From an uncultured Phycisphaerales bacterium (GTDB lineage Bacteria; Planctomycetota; Phycisphaerae; Sedimentisphaerales; Anaerobacaceae): a stretch of 64,000 nucleotides of DNA. Both the position numbers and the translations under genes were made by a program. Within the stretch, counting starts at the first letter, position 1, and the number at the start of each line of letters is the position of its first letter. Positions 1 to 8,950 of this stretch are shown here, piece by piece. The stretch lies in assembly GCA_903857265.1 (NCBI GenBank), contig CAIODZ010000042.1:62001-126000 (forward strand), in the 5' to 3' direction. A model generated the notes under the pieces. That model searched no databases. It had not been told where the DNA came from and was given only the letters and a program-made list of their open reading frames with translations.

Positions 1-1
1 T

Positions 2-103
2 ACGTTCTTAGACAGGTTTACCAAGTTTGGCAATGCCTCGTTTGTGGATGACGCGTCAACAGCTTTACAGCAGGAGCCGCCCAGAGAAGAAACGCCGTTT
101 TAA
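2..103 (+). CDS. C-terminal fragment of an unidentified upstream protein
   Basis: The frame is open from the window edge to a TAA at 101-103 and encodes about 33 residues with a charged, Pro/Glu-rich end (…PPREETPF). The stop lies 21 bases before the bamA start, with a Shine-Dalgarno-like AAAGG in the gap, so it would be the gene just upstream of bamA in the same transcript. The fragment is too short to identify. In related genomes a large AsmA/TamB-type protein can precede bamA, but that is only a guess here. Confidence 0.4.
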   Translation, partial: TFLDRFTKFGNASFVDDASTALQQEPPREETPF

Positions 104-124
104 CATTGGAATTGAAAGGTAAAA

Positions 125-2638
125 GTGAAAACATCCTGGTGTAATGTTTTTGTGTTTGTGGCTTGTGTGGCGATTTTCACACAACCTGCGCGTTCGGCTG
201 ACGTGAATGATTCCAATCTGGCACAGCCGGTGAGTTTGGCTGATGCGAATGATTCCAATTTAACGCAGCCGGCGAGTTCGGCTGATGTGAATGATTCCAA
301 TTTGACGCAACCGGCGCGTTTGGCTGATGCGAATGATTCCAATTTGACGCAACCGGCACGTTCGGCTGATGTGAATGATTCCAATCGGGTTATTTCGGCG
401 ATTCGAGTCGAGGGCAACGTCAGCGTAAAGGAGCAGGACATTCTTGCCAAGGTTCGCACAAGACAAGGCGAGGTCTTCAATGCAACAATTGCGACTGAAG
501 ACGTGAAACGAATAGCTGAGGCCAAAGGCGTTGAATACTGCTATTACAACACCAAAGCGGTTGATGGTAAAATCGAGCTGACCTTTGTTGTTGTCGAGAG
601 GAATCTTGTAAGGTCAATTGGCTTTACAGGTAATAAAACGTTTAAAGACAAAAAGCTTATCGAGAAGCTTGGCTTCAAAGTCGGGGATTATCTTGACCCG
701 GTCCTGGCGCATACTTACGCCACAACACTTCTTGAGTTTTACCGCCAGAGCGGTTTTCCGTATGTCGAGGTATCACTTGATACGGAGAAATTGTCCTCCG
801 GCAAGCTGGTTTATGATATCAAGGAGGGGCCGCGAGTTAAAATCGACGATGTGAAATTCAGCGGCAATAAACACCTCGGGTCGCGCCAGTTGAAGCAAAC
901 CATCAAGGCCCGCACCAGAACCTGGGTGTTGTTCCAGAAATACTACAACGAGGAGGAGCTTGTCGAGGATGTATCGAAGCTCCAGCGTGTGTATCAGAGG
1001 AAGGGATTTCTTAACGCAAAGATTGAGGCCCAGCGTCAGTTCAACGCCGATAAGAGCAAGATACGCATTACCTTTGCTATCGAGGAGGGGATTGCTTACA
1101 CGGTTGAAAGTACCATTTTTACCGGCAACCAGGAATATGACAGCAAGAAGCTGTATGAGCAGATGACGCTTTTGAACGGCCAGACATACAACGAGCAGAT
1201 GGCCGAAACCGATACAAGGCAAATTATTAAGCAATACAGGGGAACCGGCTTTATTGACGCAAAGGTCGAGCGCGGCATCAAGTTTGTTTCAGATAAGACG
1301 GTCGCTATCGAATACACAGTAAAAGAGTGCGAGCGTTTTCGCATAGGGCAGGTAACAATTACCGGAAATGAGCAGACCAAAGACAAAGTTGTTCGCCGGG
1401 TGCTCGACGAGTATGACTTCCAGCCGGGAAAATGGTACAACGGCGATATTGCCCGCGGAGACGGCAAGGGCGAACTCGAGAGAAACCTCCAGCAGATTGT
1501 GCTCACCGAGCGCGACGGCGCGACAATCACGCCGTCCGGCGCAACACCGGGCAAAAAGGACGCCCAGGTCAGTATTATCGAGGGTAAGACCGGTATGATT
1601 ATGCTGGGCGCGGGAGTGTCCAGCGACAGCGGCGTTATGGGCCAGCTCACTTATGAGCAGAGAAATTTCGATATCGGTGATAGGCCGAAGAGTTTGGACG
1701 ATTTTGTGTCGGGCAGAGCCCTCAAAGGCGGCGGTCAAACTTTGCGAATTTCCCTGCAGCCCGGAACGCAGCTTAGCACATATTCGGTCAGCTTTACCGA
1801 ACCATATCTCAACGACAAGCCAATCAGTTTGGATGTGGTCGGCTCGAAATGGCAAAGATTGCGGGAATGTTACGACGAGGACAGATTAAAAGGATTTGTC
1901 GGTTTAGAAAAGCGAGAAAGAGACAAATGGCATGAGAACATCGGGGTTCGCGTGGAACAGATCAACATTGGTGCCGTTAGTGACCATGCGCCCGAAGAGA
2001 TAAAGAAAGTTGAAGGCGAAAATCTTCTCGCCGGCATCCGGGTCGGCGCGGGCAGGGACCTTACCGATAACAAGTTTAATCCTTCAAAGGGTCAGAATTT
2101 CGACGTATCTTACGAACAAGTTTCCTGCGACGACATATTTGGTATTGTAAGCGGCACTTACAGAAGATATTTTACGTTATACGAGGATTTAGCTGAGCGA
2201 AAGACCATTTTGTCTACCAAACTTTTAGGGGCGACCACTTTGGGCGATGCGCCTCCTTTTGAGAAGTTTTACGCAGGCGGCACAGGCCCTTACGGTATCC
2301 GCGGTTTCCAGTATCGCGGCGTCAGCACAAGAGGGCTTCAGACAAATGTTGAACATACCCCGCAGCGAGTTGACCCAATCGGCAGCGACTGGATAGTCCT
2401 GGCGAATGCCGAAGTTGCCGTTCCGCTTATCAGCGATAACATAGCGTTGCTGTTCTTTGTTGACAGCGGCAAAATCGATACCGGCGGCTTCCGCGTCGGC
2501 GCCGGCACCGGTCTCCAGATAACGATACCGCAGTGGTTCGGACCTGTTCCAATGCGGTTTGAACTCGCAGCCCCGTTGATGAAAAGCGACGGCGACAAGA
2601 CCCAGACCTTCAGTTTCTCCGTAGGGACCTTATTCTGA
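125..2638 (+). CDS. bamA: outer membrane protein assembly factor BamA
   Basis: Omp85-family insertase that folds beta-barrel proteins into the outer membrane. The GTG start is preceded by AAAGG. Residues 1-24 form a signal peptide, and residues 23-87 are a 14-residue tandem repeat absent from typical BamA. About residues 90-475 read as successive POTRA domains (recurring GN/TGN turns such as FTGNKTF, FSGNKHL, ITGNEQT). The rest is the 16-strand barrel with the lid-loop motif GIRGF near residue 724 and a terminal Phe (…SVGTLF) as expected for an outer-membrane signal. At 837 residues it is near the usual 750-850. It heads the outer-membrane/lipid A block. Identity is strong; only the repeat segment is unusual. 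Confidence 0.95.
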   Translation: MKTSWCNVFVFVACVAIFTQPARSADVNDSNLAQPVSLADANDSNLTQPASSADVNDSNLTQPARLADANDSNLTQPARSADVNDSNRVISAIRVEGNVSVKEQDILAKVRTRQGEVFNATIATEDVKRIAEAKGVEYCYYNTKAVDGKIELTFVVVERNLVRSIGFTGNKTFKDKKLIEKLGFKVGDYLDPVLAHTYATTLLEFYRQSGFPYVEVSLDTEKLSSGKLVYDIKEGPRVKIDDVKFSGNKHLGSRQLKQTIKARTRTWVLFQKYYNEEELVEDVSKLQRVYQRKGFLNAKIEAQRQFNADKSKIRITFAIEEGIAYTVESTIFTGNQEYDSKKLYEQMTLLNGQTYNEQMAETDTRQIIKQYRGTGFIDAKVERGIKFVSDKTVAIEYTVKECERFRIGQVTITGNEQTKDKVVRRVLDEYDFQPGKWYNGDIARGDGKGELERNLQQIVLTERDGATITPSGATPGKKDAQVSIIEGKTGMIMLGAGVSSDSGVMGQLTYEQRNFDIGDRPKSLDDFVSGRALKGGGQTLRISLQPGTQLSTYSVSFTEPYLNDKPISLDVVGSKWQRLRECYDEDRLKGFVGLEKRERDKWHENIGVRVEQINIGAVSDHAPEEIKKVEGENLLAGIRVGAGRDLTDNKFNPSKGQNFDVSYEQVSCDDIFGIVSGTYRRYFTLYEDLAERKTILSTKLLGATTLGDAPPFEKFYAGGTGPYGIRGFQYRGVSTRGLQTNVEHTPQRVDPIGSDWIVLANAEVAVPLISDNIALLFFVDSGKIDTGGFRVGAGTGLQITIPQWFGPVPMRFELAAPLMKSDGDKTQTFSFSVGTLF
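191..385 (+). repeat. 42-bp tandem repeat in bamA, about 4.6 copies
   Basis: Units run 191-232, 233-274, 275-316, 317-358 and a partial 359-385. Each encodes 14 residues of the form (R/S)(S/L)AD(V/A)NDSNLTQPA. Units alternate between SADVN and LADAN versions, giving an 84-bp higher-order period. The array begins at the predicted signal-peptidase site and keeps frame, so it forms a low-complexity linker between the signal peptide and the first POTRA domain. Confidence 0.93.
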
Positions 2639-2738
2639 GGTCAGAATTATCGTAGCAGGAGAGGGTTTGCGGATTCATCTGGTTTTTTGTAGAATATCCG
2701 CCGCGTAAGGATTGATAATCAATAAGAAAGGGAAAATT

Positions 2739-3320
2739 ATGAAGCTTAAGTCAATTGTTGTTATGGTTCTGGTAATAATAATGTCGGGTTTTATTGTAAG
2801 CGCCGGAGCCGTTAGGGCGGCTGATAATAAGTGCCTGAAGATAGGCGTTGTAAGCGTCCGCAAGATATTCCAGGATTGCAAGCGTAACACCAAGTACAGA
2901 CAGGAAATGACCGCCGAGCGAGATAAGATCGAAGCGGAACTTGAGAGTTTGTCCAAGGATATAGACGCCAGCAAAAGCAAGTTGAAGATGCTGAAACAAG
3001 GCAGCGCGGATTATTTATCGGGTATGAAAGACGTGTTCGACAAGCAGGCGAGTTTGCAGGCCAAGCAGGAATACTTCAAACGCCAGATGGATGTGCGGGA
3101 GCAGACGGTCGTTGAGCAACTTTTCAAGGACGTCATCAAGGCAACCGGTGAAGTCGCAAAAGAGAAAGGATTCGACATAGTGCTCGAAAAAAGCGAGCCG
3201 GACCTGCCTGCTGCAAATTCGAATGAGCTTACGCTGGTAATCAGCACGCACAAGGTTTTGTATAGCTCCGGCTGTGAGGATATTACCGACGCGGTTATGG
3301 CGAAGGTTGACGCGAATTAG
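2739..3320 (+). CDS. OmpH/Skp-like periplasmic chaperone
   Basis: About 193 residues. Start at 2739 is chosen because AAGAAAGGG lies 6 bases upstream and the protein then begins with a clean signal peptide (MKLKSIVVMVLV… to AVRA). A TTG at 2712 would add nine residues before it. After the signal comes the Skp-type opening KIGVVSVRKIFQDC and a long charged coiled coil (about residues 50-130) in which Lys/Glu and Gln repeat, as in the tentacle helices of Skp. Skp chaperones carry unfolded outer-membrane proteins through the periplasm to BamA. Placement straight after bamA and before lpxD matches the conserved bamA-skp-lpxD order. Confidence 0.88.
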   Translation: MKLKSIVVMVLVIIMSGFIVSAGAVRAADNKCLKIGVVSVRKIFQDCKRNTKYRQEMTAERDKIEAELESLSKDIDASKSKLKMLKQGSADYLSGMKDVFDKQASLQAKQEYFKRQMDVREQTVVEQLFKDVIKATGEVAKEKGFDIVLEKSEPDLPAANSNELTLVISTHKVLYSSGCEDITDAVMAKVDAN

Positions 3321-3331
3321 CTGTAGGATTC

Positions 3332-3401
3332 ACCGCCGAGATCGCTGAGACCGCAGAGATTTTTGTATTGTTTTCTCTGCGAACTCTGCGGTCTCCGCGG
3401 T
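3332..3401. repeat. imperfect inverted repeat between skp-like gene and lpxD
   Basis: Left arm 3332-3359 and right arm 3374-3401 match as reverse complements at about 23 of 28 positions, with an AT-rich loop. Each arm is built from short ACCGC(G)GAGA / CCGCAGAG units. It has no T-run after the stem, so it is not an obvious terminator. The composition resembles dispersed intergenic palindromes seen in many bacterial genomes, but copies elsewhere could not be checked. Confidence 0.75.
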
Positions 3402-3412
3402 AAAAGAGTATT

Positions 3413-4465
3413 ATGGAACTGACTGTCAAAGAAATGGCTAATCGACTTGGGGCGGAGCTAATCGGCGAAGGGGCAGGCGTTGTTCGTTCGGTTGGGCCTG
3501 TTGGTTCCGCCGACCAGGCAACGTTGACTTTTCTGGCGGGCGACAAACATCTCGCTGAGCTGAAAAAATCCCGTTGCGGCGCCGTTATAATCAACAAGGC
3601 AATCGAGGAATTTTCGCAACCCCAGTTGATTGTGAAAGATGTCAACGCTGCGTTGATTGAGGCGTTGAAGATTTTTGCGCCGAAACTGGAGCCAGCTGTG
3701 CCAGGTGTGGACCCGATGGCCAAAGTTGCTGCCGGTGTTAAAATCGGCAAGAATGTTTCGATTGGCCCATTTGCGGTTGTCGAGGGTGGTGTTGAAATCG
3801 GTGACGATACGATTATCGCCGCGGGCTGTAAAATTGGCCAGAACACCAAAATTGGCCGGGCCACGCGACTCGACTGCAATGTTGTTGTTTATCATAACTG
3901 CACTATAGGAAATAACGTTATCATTAAGGCCAACACCGTCATCGGTTCCGTTGGCTTCGGTTATTCTTTCGTTGACGGCGCTCACCGGCTTATCCCGCAT
4001 AACGGCGTTGTTGTTATCGAGGATTATGTGGATATAGGCGCAAACTGCTGCGTTGACAGGGCGAAATTTGGTGAGACGCGAATCGGCGCGGGCACAAAGA
4101 TTGATAACCTCGTTCAGGTTGCCCATAACGTGATAATTGGCAGGTGTTGCCTGATAGTAAGCCAGGTGGGCATATCCGGCAGTTGTAAAATAGGCGACGG
4201 TGTGGTTCTCGCAGGACAGGTCGGTCTTGCGGACAATATCGAGATAGGCGCGGGCGTCATAGTCGGCGCACAGGCAGGTGTGACTAACAGCGTCCGGCCG
4301 GGTAAACAGATGCTTGGCTCACCAGCAATCGAGCACAAAGACGCGCTGCGGGTTATGGTCAGCAGTTTGCGACTGCCCAAGCTCATCGAGCAGTTCAAAC
4401 AATTATGCGCAAGGGTGGAAAAACTTGAAACTGCAAAAGACGATAGCAACTCCGACAGCCATTAG
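3413..4465 (+). CDS. lpxD: UDP-3-O-acylglucosamine N-acyltransferase LpxD
   Basis: Adds the amide-linked hydroxyacyl chain in the third step of lipid A synthesis. It has 350 residues, the usual size. Residues 1-100 are the uridine-binding N-domain ([16 protein letters not shown]…AAVI). Residues 100-310 are a left-handed parallel beta helix of hexapeptide repeats ([16 protein letters not shown]…). The catalytic His is in [14 protein letters not shown]-terminal helix follows ([16 protein letters not shown]). The gene ends inside the start of lpxC-fabZ (41-base overlap), so the two are probably translationally coupled. Confidence 0.95.
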   Translation: MELTVKEMANRLGAELIGEGAGVVRSVGPVGSADQATLTFLAGDKHLAELKKSRCGAVIINKAIEEFSQPQLIVKDVNAALIEALKIFAPKLEPAVPGVDPMAKVAAGVKIGKNVSIGPFAVVEGGVEIGDDTIIAAGCKIGQNTKIGRATRLDCNVVVYHNCTIGNNVIIKANTVIGSVGFGYSFVDGAHRLIPHNGVVVIEDYVDIGANCCVDRAKFGETRIGAGTKIDNLVQVAHNVIIGRCCLIVSQVGISGSCKIGDGVVLAGQVGLADNIEIGAGVIVGAQAGVTNSVRPGKQMLGSPAIEHKDALRVMVSSLRLPKLIEQFKQLCARVEKLETAKDDSNSDSH

Positions 4466-5735
4466 CGGCAAGGGCTTGTTTGGCGGCAAGGAGGCGTCGG
4501 TTGTTTTTCGCCCCGCCCCGGTTGAAACAGGCGTGGTTTTTGTCCGCACCGATTTGGCGGAGCCGGTTCGCATCAGGGCCATCGCTTTGAATATCGGCGA
4601 ACGAACCCGCCGAACCACCATAAAAAAAGGTCCCGTCAGCATCGAAACCATCGAGCATTGCCTGGCCGCTGTTTATGCTCTTGAAATAGATAATCTCACT
4701 ATCGAAGTTGACGCACCCGAGCTGCCGGCGCCGGATTGCAGCGCCGTGGAGTTTTTCCGGGTGTTGAGCCAGGCGGGCCTCGTCGAACAGGAAGCCCCGC
4801 GGCACGAATTTGTAATCCAGGAACCTATTTTAATAACATCGGGCGACGCCTCGATATACGCGCTGCCATTCGCGGACGACACATTGAATATAACATACGA
4901 CCTCGACTACGGCGGGCACACCGGAATCGGCAGGCAAGTTTACAGTTGTCGCCTGACCCCTGATGGTTTCGAGAAAAATCTTGCCCGCGCCAGGACGTTT
5001 CTCCTTGAAGTCGAGGCCAGGCAGTTCCAGTCGCACGGGATGGGGACACATCTTACGCCGAGGGACATTCTTGTTATTGATTCCGACGGCCCGATTAAAA
5101 ACGCATACAGGTTTCCCGATGAGTGTGTCAGGCATAAAATAGTTGACCTCATAGGCGACCTTTCTCTGGTCGGCAGGGCAATCAAGGGCAGAATAGTTTC
5201 GTATAAAAGCGGTCATTCACTGAATCATCAGCTTGCGCACAAGCTTTATGAGGCAGCCGAAAGGCAGGAGCGCACCGCAAAATTCGGCACCGATGCGCTG
5301 CTCGATATCCGCGCAATAACAAAAATACTCCCGCACCGCTACCCGTTTTTGCTGGTTGACAAAGTAATCGAGCTTGAAAGCGACGGATTCATAAAAGGCA
5401 TAAAAAACGTAACCTTCAATGAGCATTTTTTCCAGGGGCATTTCCCCGGCACGCCCATTATGCCGGGCGTTCTTGTCGTGGAGGCGATGGCCCAGATATC
5501 GGGCCTGATGTTTGCCCAGCGGCTCGAGCACACGGGCAAGCTGGCGGTCTTGCTGAGTATGGACGGCGTAAAGCTTCGCAGGGCCGTGGTTCCCGGCGAC
5601 CAGATTGTTCTTACCGCGGAAGCCGTTAAGAGCCATACGAGAAGCGCCCATTGTAAATGCAAGGCAACGGTCGGCGACGTTGTTGTTGCCGAATGTGAAC
5701 TCAAGTTTATGCTCGTGGATAATGATAAATTATAG
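4425..5735 (+). CDS. lpxC/fabZ: bifunctional LpxC deacetylase / FabZ dehydratase fusion
   Basis: About 436 residues. Residues 1-285 are LpxC, the zinc deacetylase for UDP-3-O-acyl-GlcNAc and the committed step of lipid A synthesis. Zinc/catalytic motifs are visible: [18 protein letters not shown] and [11 protein letters not shown]. From about residue 290 a complete FabZ hotdog domain follows, with the catalytic His in [10 protein letters not shown] and Glu in [10 protein letters not shown]; it dehydrates 3-hydroxyacyl-ACP. The start is taken as TTG 4425, with AAGGGTGG 7 bases upstream, giving [15 protein letters not shown], a normal LpxC N-terminus. The frame runs further upstream inside lpxD but that stretch is not LpxC-like. 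Such fusions are known from Bacteroidetes and some planctomycetes. Confidence 0.93.
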   Translation: MKLQKTIATPTAISGKGLFGGKEASVVFRPAPVETGVVFVRTDLAEPVRIRAIALNIGERTRRTTIKKGPVSIETIEHCLAAVYALEIDNLTIEVDAPELPAPDCSAVEFFRVLSQAGLVEQEAPRHEFVIQEPILITSGDASIYALPFADDTLNITYDLDYGGHTGIGRQVYSCRLTPDGFEKNLARARTFLLEVEARQFQSHGMGTHLTPRDILVIDSDGPIKNAYRFPDECVRHKIVDLIGDLSLVGRAIKGRIVSYKSGHSLNHQLAHKLYEAAERQERTAKFGTDALLDIRAITKILPHRYPFLLVDKVIELESDGFIKGIKNVTFNEHFFQGHFPGTPIMPGVLVVEAMAQISGLMFAQRLEHTGKLAVLLSMDGVKLRRAVVPGDQIVLTAEAVKSHTRSAHCKCKATVGDVVVAECELKFMLVDNDKL

Positions 5736-5765
5736 AATATTAAAATCGAAATGCAGGATGCCAAA

Positions 5766-6572
5766 ATGAAACAGATTCACTCAACAGCGGTTATCGAAGA
5801 AGGAGCAATTATACAGGAAGGCGTCGTAATCGGGCCTCATTGCTTCGTGGACACCGGCGCGGTTATCGGCGAAGGGACAATTCTCCAAGCCAATGTCGTC
5901 ATCGGCAAAAACGTCCGCATCGGAAAACGTAATCAGCTGTTTCCCAATTGCGTGATAGGAGGCCAGCCCCAGATACTCAATCTTGGCCCCGACGCCAAAA
6001 TCGGCGGCCTGGTAATAGGCGACGACAACACAATTCGCGAACAGGTTACTATTCATCCGAGTATGCACCACGACGCTATCACCAAAATAGGCAACTCCAA
6101 TCTGATTATGGTTGGCGTGCATATAGGCCACGATTGTGTCATTGAAGATAAAATTGTCCTAAGCAACTTCACACAAATAAGCGGCCACTGTAAAATCGAG
6201 ACGGGCGTATGGCTTTCAGGGGTGGTCCTGATTCACCAGTTTACTACCGTCGGCAGATGGTGTTACGCCGCCGCTATTGCGGGGATTAACAAGGATATTC
6301 CGCCCTTTTTGATTGTCAGCGGACACTATCCGCCTGAAGTCCGAGGCGTCAATAAGCGAGGCCTCAAACGCGCCGGGCTGAATGAGAAACAACAGAAGGC
6401 GATTCAGGATGCTTATAAGCATCTCTACCGCGATGACAAAAAGCCATTGCTGCATAAGGCGAAGGAAATGGCCGAGGAAGCCGGCCTCGACGAGAACGTC
6501 CGCGATATGGTTGACGCCATTCTAAAAAGCAGCGAGCATCGCTACGGCAGGTATCTCGAAAAATTCAGGTAG
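5766..6572 (+). CDS. lpxA: UDP-N-acetylglucosamine acyltransferase LpxA
   Basis: First enzyme of lipid A synthesis; transfers a 3-hydroxyacyl chain from ACP to UDP-GlcNAc. It has 268 residues with left-handed beta-helix hexapeptides from the first residues (IHSTAVIEEGAIIQEGVVIG), the catalytic His region VGVHIGHDCVIE, and the C-terminal helical domain (HYPPEVRGVNKRGLKRAG). Start 5766 is preferred because CAGGA lies 8 bases upstream; an in-frame ATG at 5751 has no good ribosome site. It follows lpxC-fabZ by 30 bases. The dehydrogenase directly downstream raises the question whether this LpxA uses a 3-amino sugar nucleotide. Confidence 0.95.
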   Translation: MKQIHSTAVIEEGAIIQEGVVIGPHCFVDTGAVIGEGTILQANVVIGKNVRIGKRNQLFPNCVIGGQPQILNLGPDAKIGGLVIGDDNTIREQVTIHPSMHHDAITKIGNSNLIMVGVHIGHDCVIEDKIVLSNFTQISGHCKIETGVWLSGVVLIHQFTTVGRWCYAAAIAGINKDIPPFLIVSGHYPPEVRGVNKRGLKRAGLNEKQQKAIQDAYKHLYRDDKKPLLHKAKEMAEEAGLDENVRDMVDAILKSSEHRYGRYLEKFR

Positions 6573-6574
6573 CG

Positions 6575-6600
6575 AAAAAGGGGTCAGGAGAGTCCTTTTT
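6575..6600 (+). terminator. short inverted repeat after lpxA, possible terminator
   Basis: AAAAAGG (6575-6581) pairs with CCTTTTT (6594-6600) around a 12-base loop, starting three bases after the lpxA stop. The T-rich 3' arm could end transcription, but with only two G-C pairs it would be weak. The sequence also resembles small dispersed palindromes found in environmental genomes. Confidence 0.4.
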
Positions 6601-6635
6601 CATAGCATACTCGCTTGGCCATTAAAGGGATTGAT

Positions 6636-7643
6636 ATGGATAAATTACGAACCGCAGTCGTTGGCGCAGGCAAAATGGGTGAAATTCACGCCCGCGTTTA
6701 CTCAGAACTGCCCCAGAGCAATCTTGTTGCCATTGTCGATGTCGATGCCGACAAGGCGAAACGCTTAGCTAAAAAACACCGTTGTGAATCAGCCCAGAAT
6801 GTTACGGAATTGATTGGCAAGGTCGATGCGGTAACAATCTCTGCTCCGACCACCGAGCATTTTGCACTGGCAAAGCCGCTGATTGAGGCGGGTATCGCGG
6901 TTCTTATCGAAAAACCTCTGGCAGCCGACGTTAATCAGGCGAGAGATATTGTCGCACTTGCCAAGAAGACCGGCTGTCTTGTCGCGGTAGGCCATTCCGA
7001 GCGATGCAATCCTGTTGTTCAGGCGATGAAACGGCTGCAAATCGAGCCGAAATTTATTGAGGCGGCGAGAATAAGCCCATATCCTTTTCGCTCAACCGAT
7101 ATCGGCGTTGTTCTTGATATTATGATTCACGACATCGATATCATTCTGTCGCTTGCCGCGAGCAAGGTCGTTAAAGTTGACGCCGTTGGGATAGGTGTTA
7201 TTGACCCGGTTAACGAGGATATTTGCAACGCCAGAATCGTGTTTGAAAACGGCTGTGTCGCAAATGTAACCGCGTCGCGGCTCGCTTTGAAGACCGAACG
7301 CAAAGTGCGTGTTTTCAGCAAGCAGGCGTATCTCAGCGTCGATTATTTCAAAAAGACGGGCGTGGTAATCAAGGCCGCGCCGAATATAGACCTTGTCGAG
7401 AAAATCAGGCAACTCAAAAAAGCGGGGACATTCGCTTTGCTTACCGGCGGCTGGCAGGACCTTCTGCACCGCGAAACTCTTGACGTTGACGACAAAGAGC
7501 CGCTTCGTCTTGAGCAGGAGGCGTTTCTGCGGGCGGTCGCCGACAAAACGCTTCGGCCTGAAGTTGTCGCCGAAGAAGGCCTTGCGGCGATGGAATGCGC
7601 TGCTATGATTCTCGAATCTATGAAACAGCATAAATGGGAATGA
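6636..7643 (+). CDS. Gfo/Idh/MocA family oxidoreductase, GnnA-like candidate
   Basis: 335 residues. Rossmann fold at the N-terminus (VVGAGKMGEIHARVY) and the family motif LIEKPLA near residue 95, where the Lys supports hydride transfer. The C-domain has HDIDIILSLA, with the catalytic-type His. ATG 6636 is chosen because AAAGGGA lies 5 bases upstream; a TTG at 6615 is less likely. Position right behind lpxA is the arrangement of GnnA, which oxidises the 3-OH of UDP-GlcNAc so that GnnB can aminate it, giving lipid A with N-linked chains at position 3. No gnnB-like aminotransferase is in this window, so the specific role is inference from position. The general family call is secure. Confidence 0.85.
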   Translation: MDKLRTAVVGAGKMGEIHARVYSELPQSNLVAIVDVDADKAKRLAKKHRCESAQNVTELIGKVDAVTISAPTTEHFALAKPLIEAGIAVLIEKPLAADVNQARDIVALAKKTGCLVAVGHSERCNPVVQAMKRLQIEPKFIEAARISPYPFRSTDIGVVLDIMIHDIDIILSLAASKVVKVDAVGIGVIDPVNEDICNARIVFENGCVANVTASRLALKTERKVRVFSKQAYLSVDYFKKTGVVIKAAPNIDLVEKIRQLKKAGTFALLTGGWQDLLHRETLDVDDKEPLRLEQEAFLRAVADKTLRPEVVAEEGLAAMECAAMILESMKQHKWE

Positions 7644-7677
7644 TTTTTTATTGTTGATTAGGATTTGATGGTGCTAT

Positions 7678-8262
7678 ATGAAATACAGAAACTCAGGCGT
7701 TTATCTGTTTATTGTTGCGGCTGCTTTGGTATTTTTGGCGTTCGGCTGCCGGTCAGAAAAAGGTAATCTTAAGGGGCTAAAAATGGTGAAACTGGAAACC
7801 ACAAAAGGCGCAATAGTAATTGAAGTCAACGAAACGGCTGCCCCGGTAACGGCCACCAATTTCCTGCAATATGTTCAGGATGGATTCTACGACGGCACGA
7901 TATTCCACAGGGTCATACCCAATTTTATGATTCAGGGCGGCGGCTTTACCCCTGATATGAAGCAAAAACCCACCCGTCCGCCGATTGTTAATGAAGCCAA
8001 AAACGGTCTCAAGAATAAACGCGGGGCAATCGCGATGGCAAGGTTAAACGACCCAAACAGCGCTACCTCCCAGTTTTATATCAACCACGTTGACAACGCC
8101 AATCTTGATAAATTAGGCTACGCCGTCTTTGGACAGGTCGTAGAGGGTATGGACGTCGTCGATGCAATCGCCAAGGTCGAGACGGGTATAAAAGATATGC
8201 ACCAGAATGTTCCCGTTGAGCCGGTAATTATCAAATCCGCGAAAGTCGTATCGAAAAAATAA
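7678..8262 (+). CDS. lipoprotein cyclophilin-type peptidyl-prolyl isomerase
   Basis: 194 residues. Signal peptide with a lipobox (VFLAFGC, Cys 23), so it is probably anchored to a membrane and works in the periplasm. The cyclophilin core starts at [17 protein letters not shown] and holds the family landmarks [13 protein letters not shown] (catalytic Arg), a reduced AMAR stretch, the SQFYINH loop (usually SQFFI) and [15 protein letters not shown]. It is close to bacterial PpiA/PpiB in length. It follows the dehydrogenase by 34 bases and could be part of the same transcript, serving folding of envelope proteins. Confidence 0.9.
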   Translation: MKYRNSGVYLFIVAAALVFLAFGCRSEKGNLKGLKMVKLETTKGAIVIEVNETAAPVTATNFLQYVQDGFYDGTIFHRVIPNFMIQGGGFTPDMKQKPTRPPIVNEAKNGLKNKRGAIAMARLNDPNSATSQFYINHVDNANLDKLGYAVFGQVVEGMDVVDAIAKVETGIKDMHQNVPVEPVIIKSAKVVSKK

Positions 8263-8300
8263 TGGGGGATAAAAATTTAATTTTTTGAAAGGGGAAACAG

Positions 8301-8918
8301 ATGGGCAAAATCACAAAGGGAAATATGGTAATCCTGGCGGTTTTGCTGGTTCTGTGCAACATGGAATCCCGCGCCGCTGATAAACAGGAGACAGACGCGC
8401 AACAAAAAGTCGCAAACCCATACGACAAGGCCGCTGTGTCGATTGATGCTTCCGTCATAGAGGTAAATCTTCATAGTGCCGAACAGCTTGTTATGACTCC
8501 CCGTGGTCCAAAAGGCGAATCGGTTTCAATGGAAAAACTGCAGGCGGCACTCAATAAGGGGACCGCGAAAGTTACGGCGGGCACAAAACTGGCCGCACAA
8601 AATTTTAAGACAGCGAAAGTATCGTGTTACCAACAAATTAAGGTTGGTTCTGCAACAAGTTATCAGGTGTACAATATGGGTATGGAGTTTGCCGTTCAGC
8701 CATTTGTTTCTTCCGATGGAGGAATAACCTTGTCGTATAAGTTTGAACAGAGCGGATTCGATCGTGTATCTCAGACAGATTCTCTCCCGAGTACCTTTGC
8801 CAGAAAACTCGAAGGTGAAATCCGCCTTGATTCCGGTAAGCCGATAATAGCTGGCAGCGCCCAAAATGGTGACGAAGCATACTTTCTGGTTATCAGCGCT
8901 ACTATCGAAGATAAATAG
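8301..8918 (+). CDS. secreted protein of unknown function
   Basis: 205 residues with GAAAGGGG upstream of ATG 8301 and an N-terminal hydrophobic segment ending near SRAADK, so it is probably exported. The second half (GMEFAVQPFVSSDGGITLSYKFEQS … GKPIIAGSAQNGDEAYFLVISATI) has the alternating beta pattern and a GKPIIAGS turn that recall the secretin C-domain, but it is far too short to form a secretin channel and lacks the N-domains. No firm family assignment. It lies between the cyclophilin and the cupin on the same strand. Confidence 0.75.
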   Translation: MGKITKGNMVILAVLLVLCNMESRAADKQETDAQQKVANPYDKAAVSIDASVIEVNLHSAEQLVMTPRGPKGESVSMEKLQAALNKGTAKVTAGTKLAAQNFKTAKVSCYQQIKVGSATSYQVYNMGMEFAVQPFVSSDGGITLSYKFEQSGFDRVSQTDSLPSTFARKLEGEIRLDSGKPIIAGSAQNGDEAYFLVISATIEDK

Positions 8919-8950
8919 ATAGCAACCCTGCAAGTGCCTGAAACTGATTT

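Noticed and set aside
191-385. CRISPR-like array
   Set aside because: Repeats are directly joined with no unique spacers and encode an in-frame peptide of BamA.
100-525. Antisense frames across the bamA repeat, up to 141 codons
   Set aside because: They arise because the 42-bp repeat keeps antisense frames open; they have no ribosome site and bamA is a clear gene on the other strand.
3295-3879. 194-codon minus-strand frame over the intergenic palindrome and lpxD
   Set aside because: Runs antisense to lpxD, and its start lies in lpxD; composition is that of a shadow frame.
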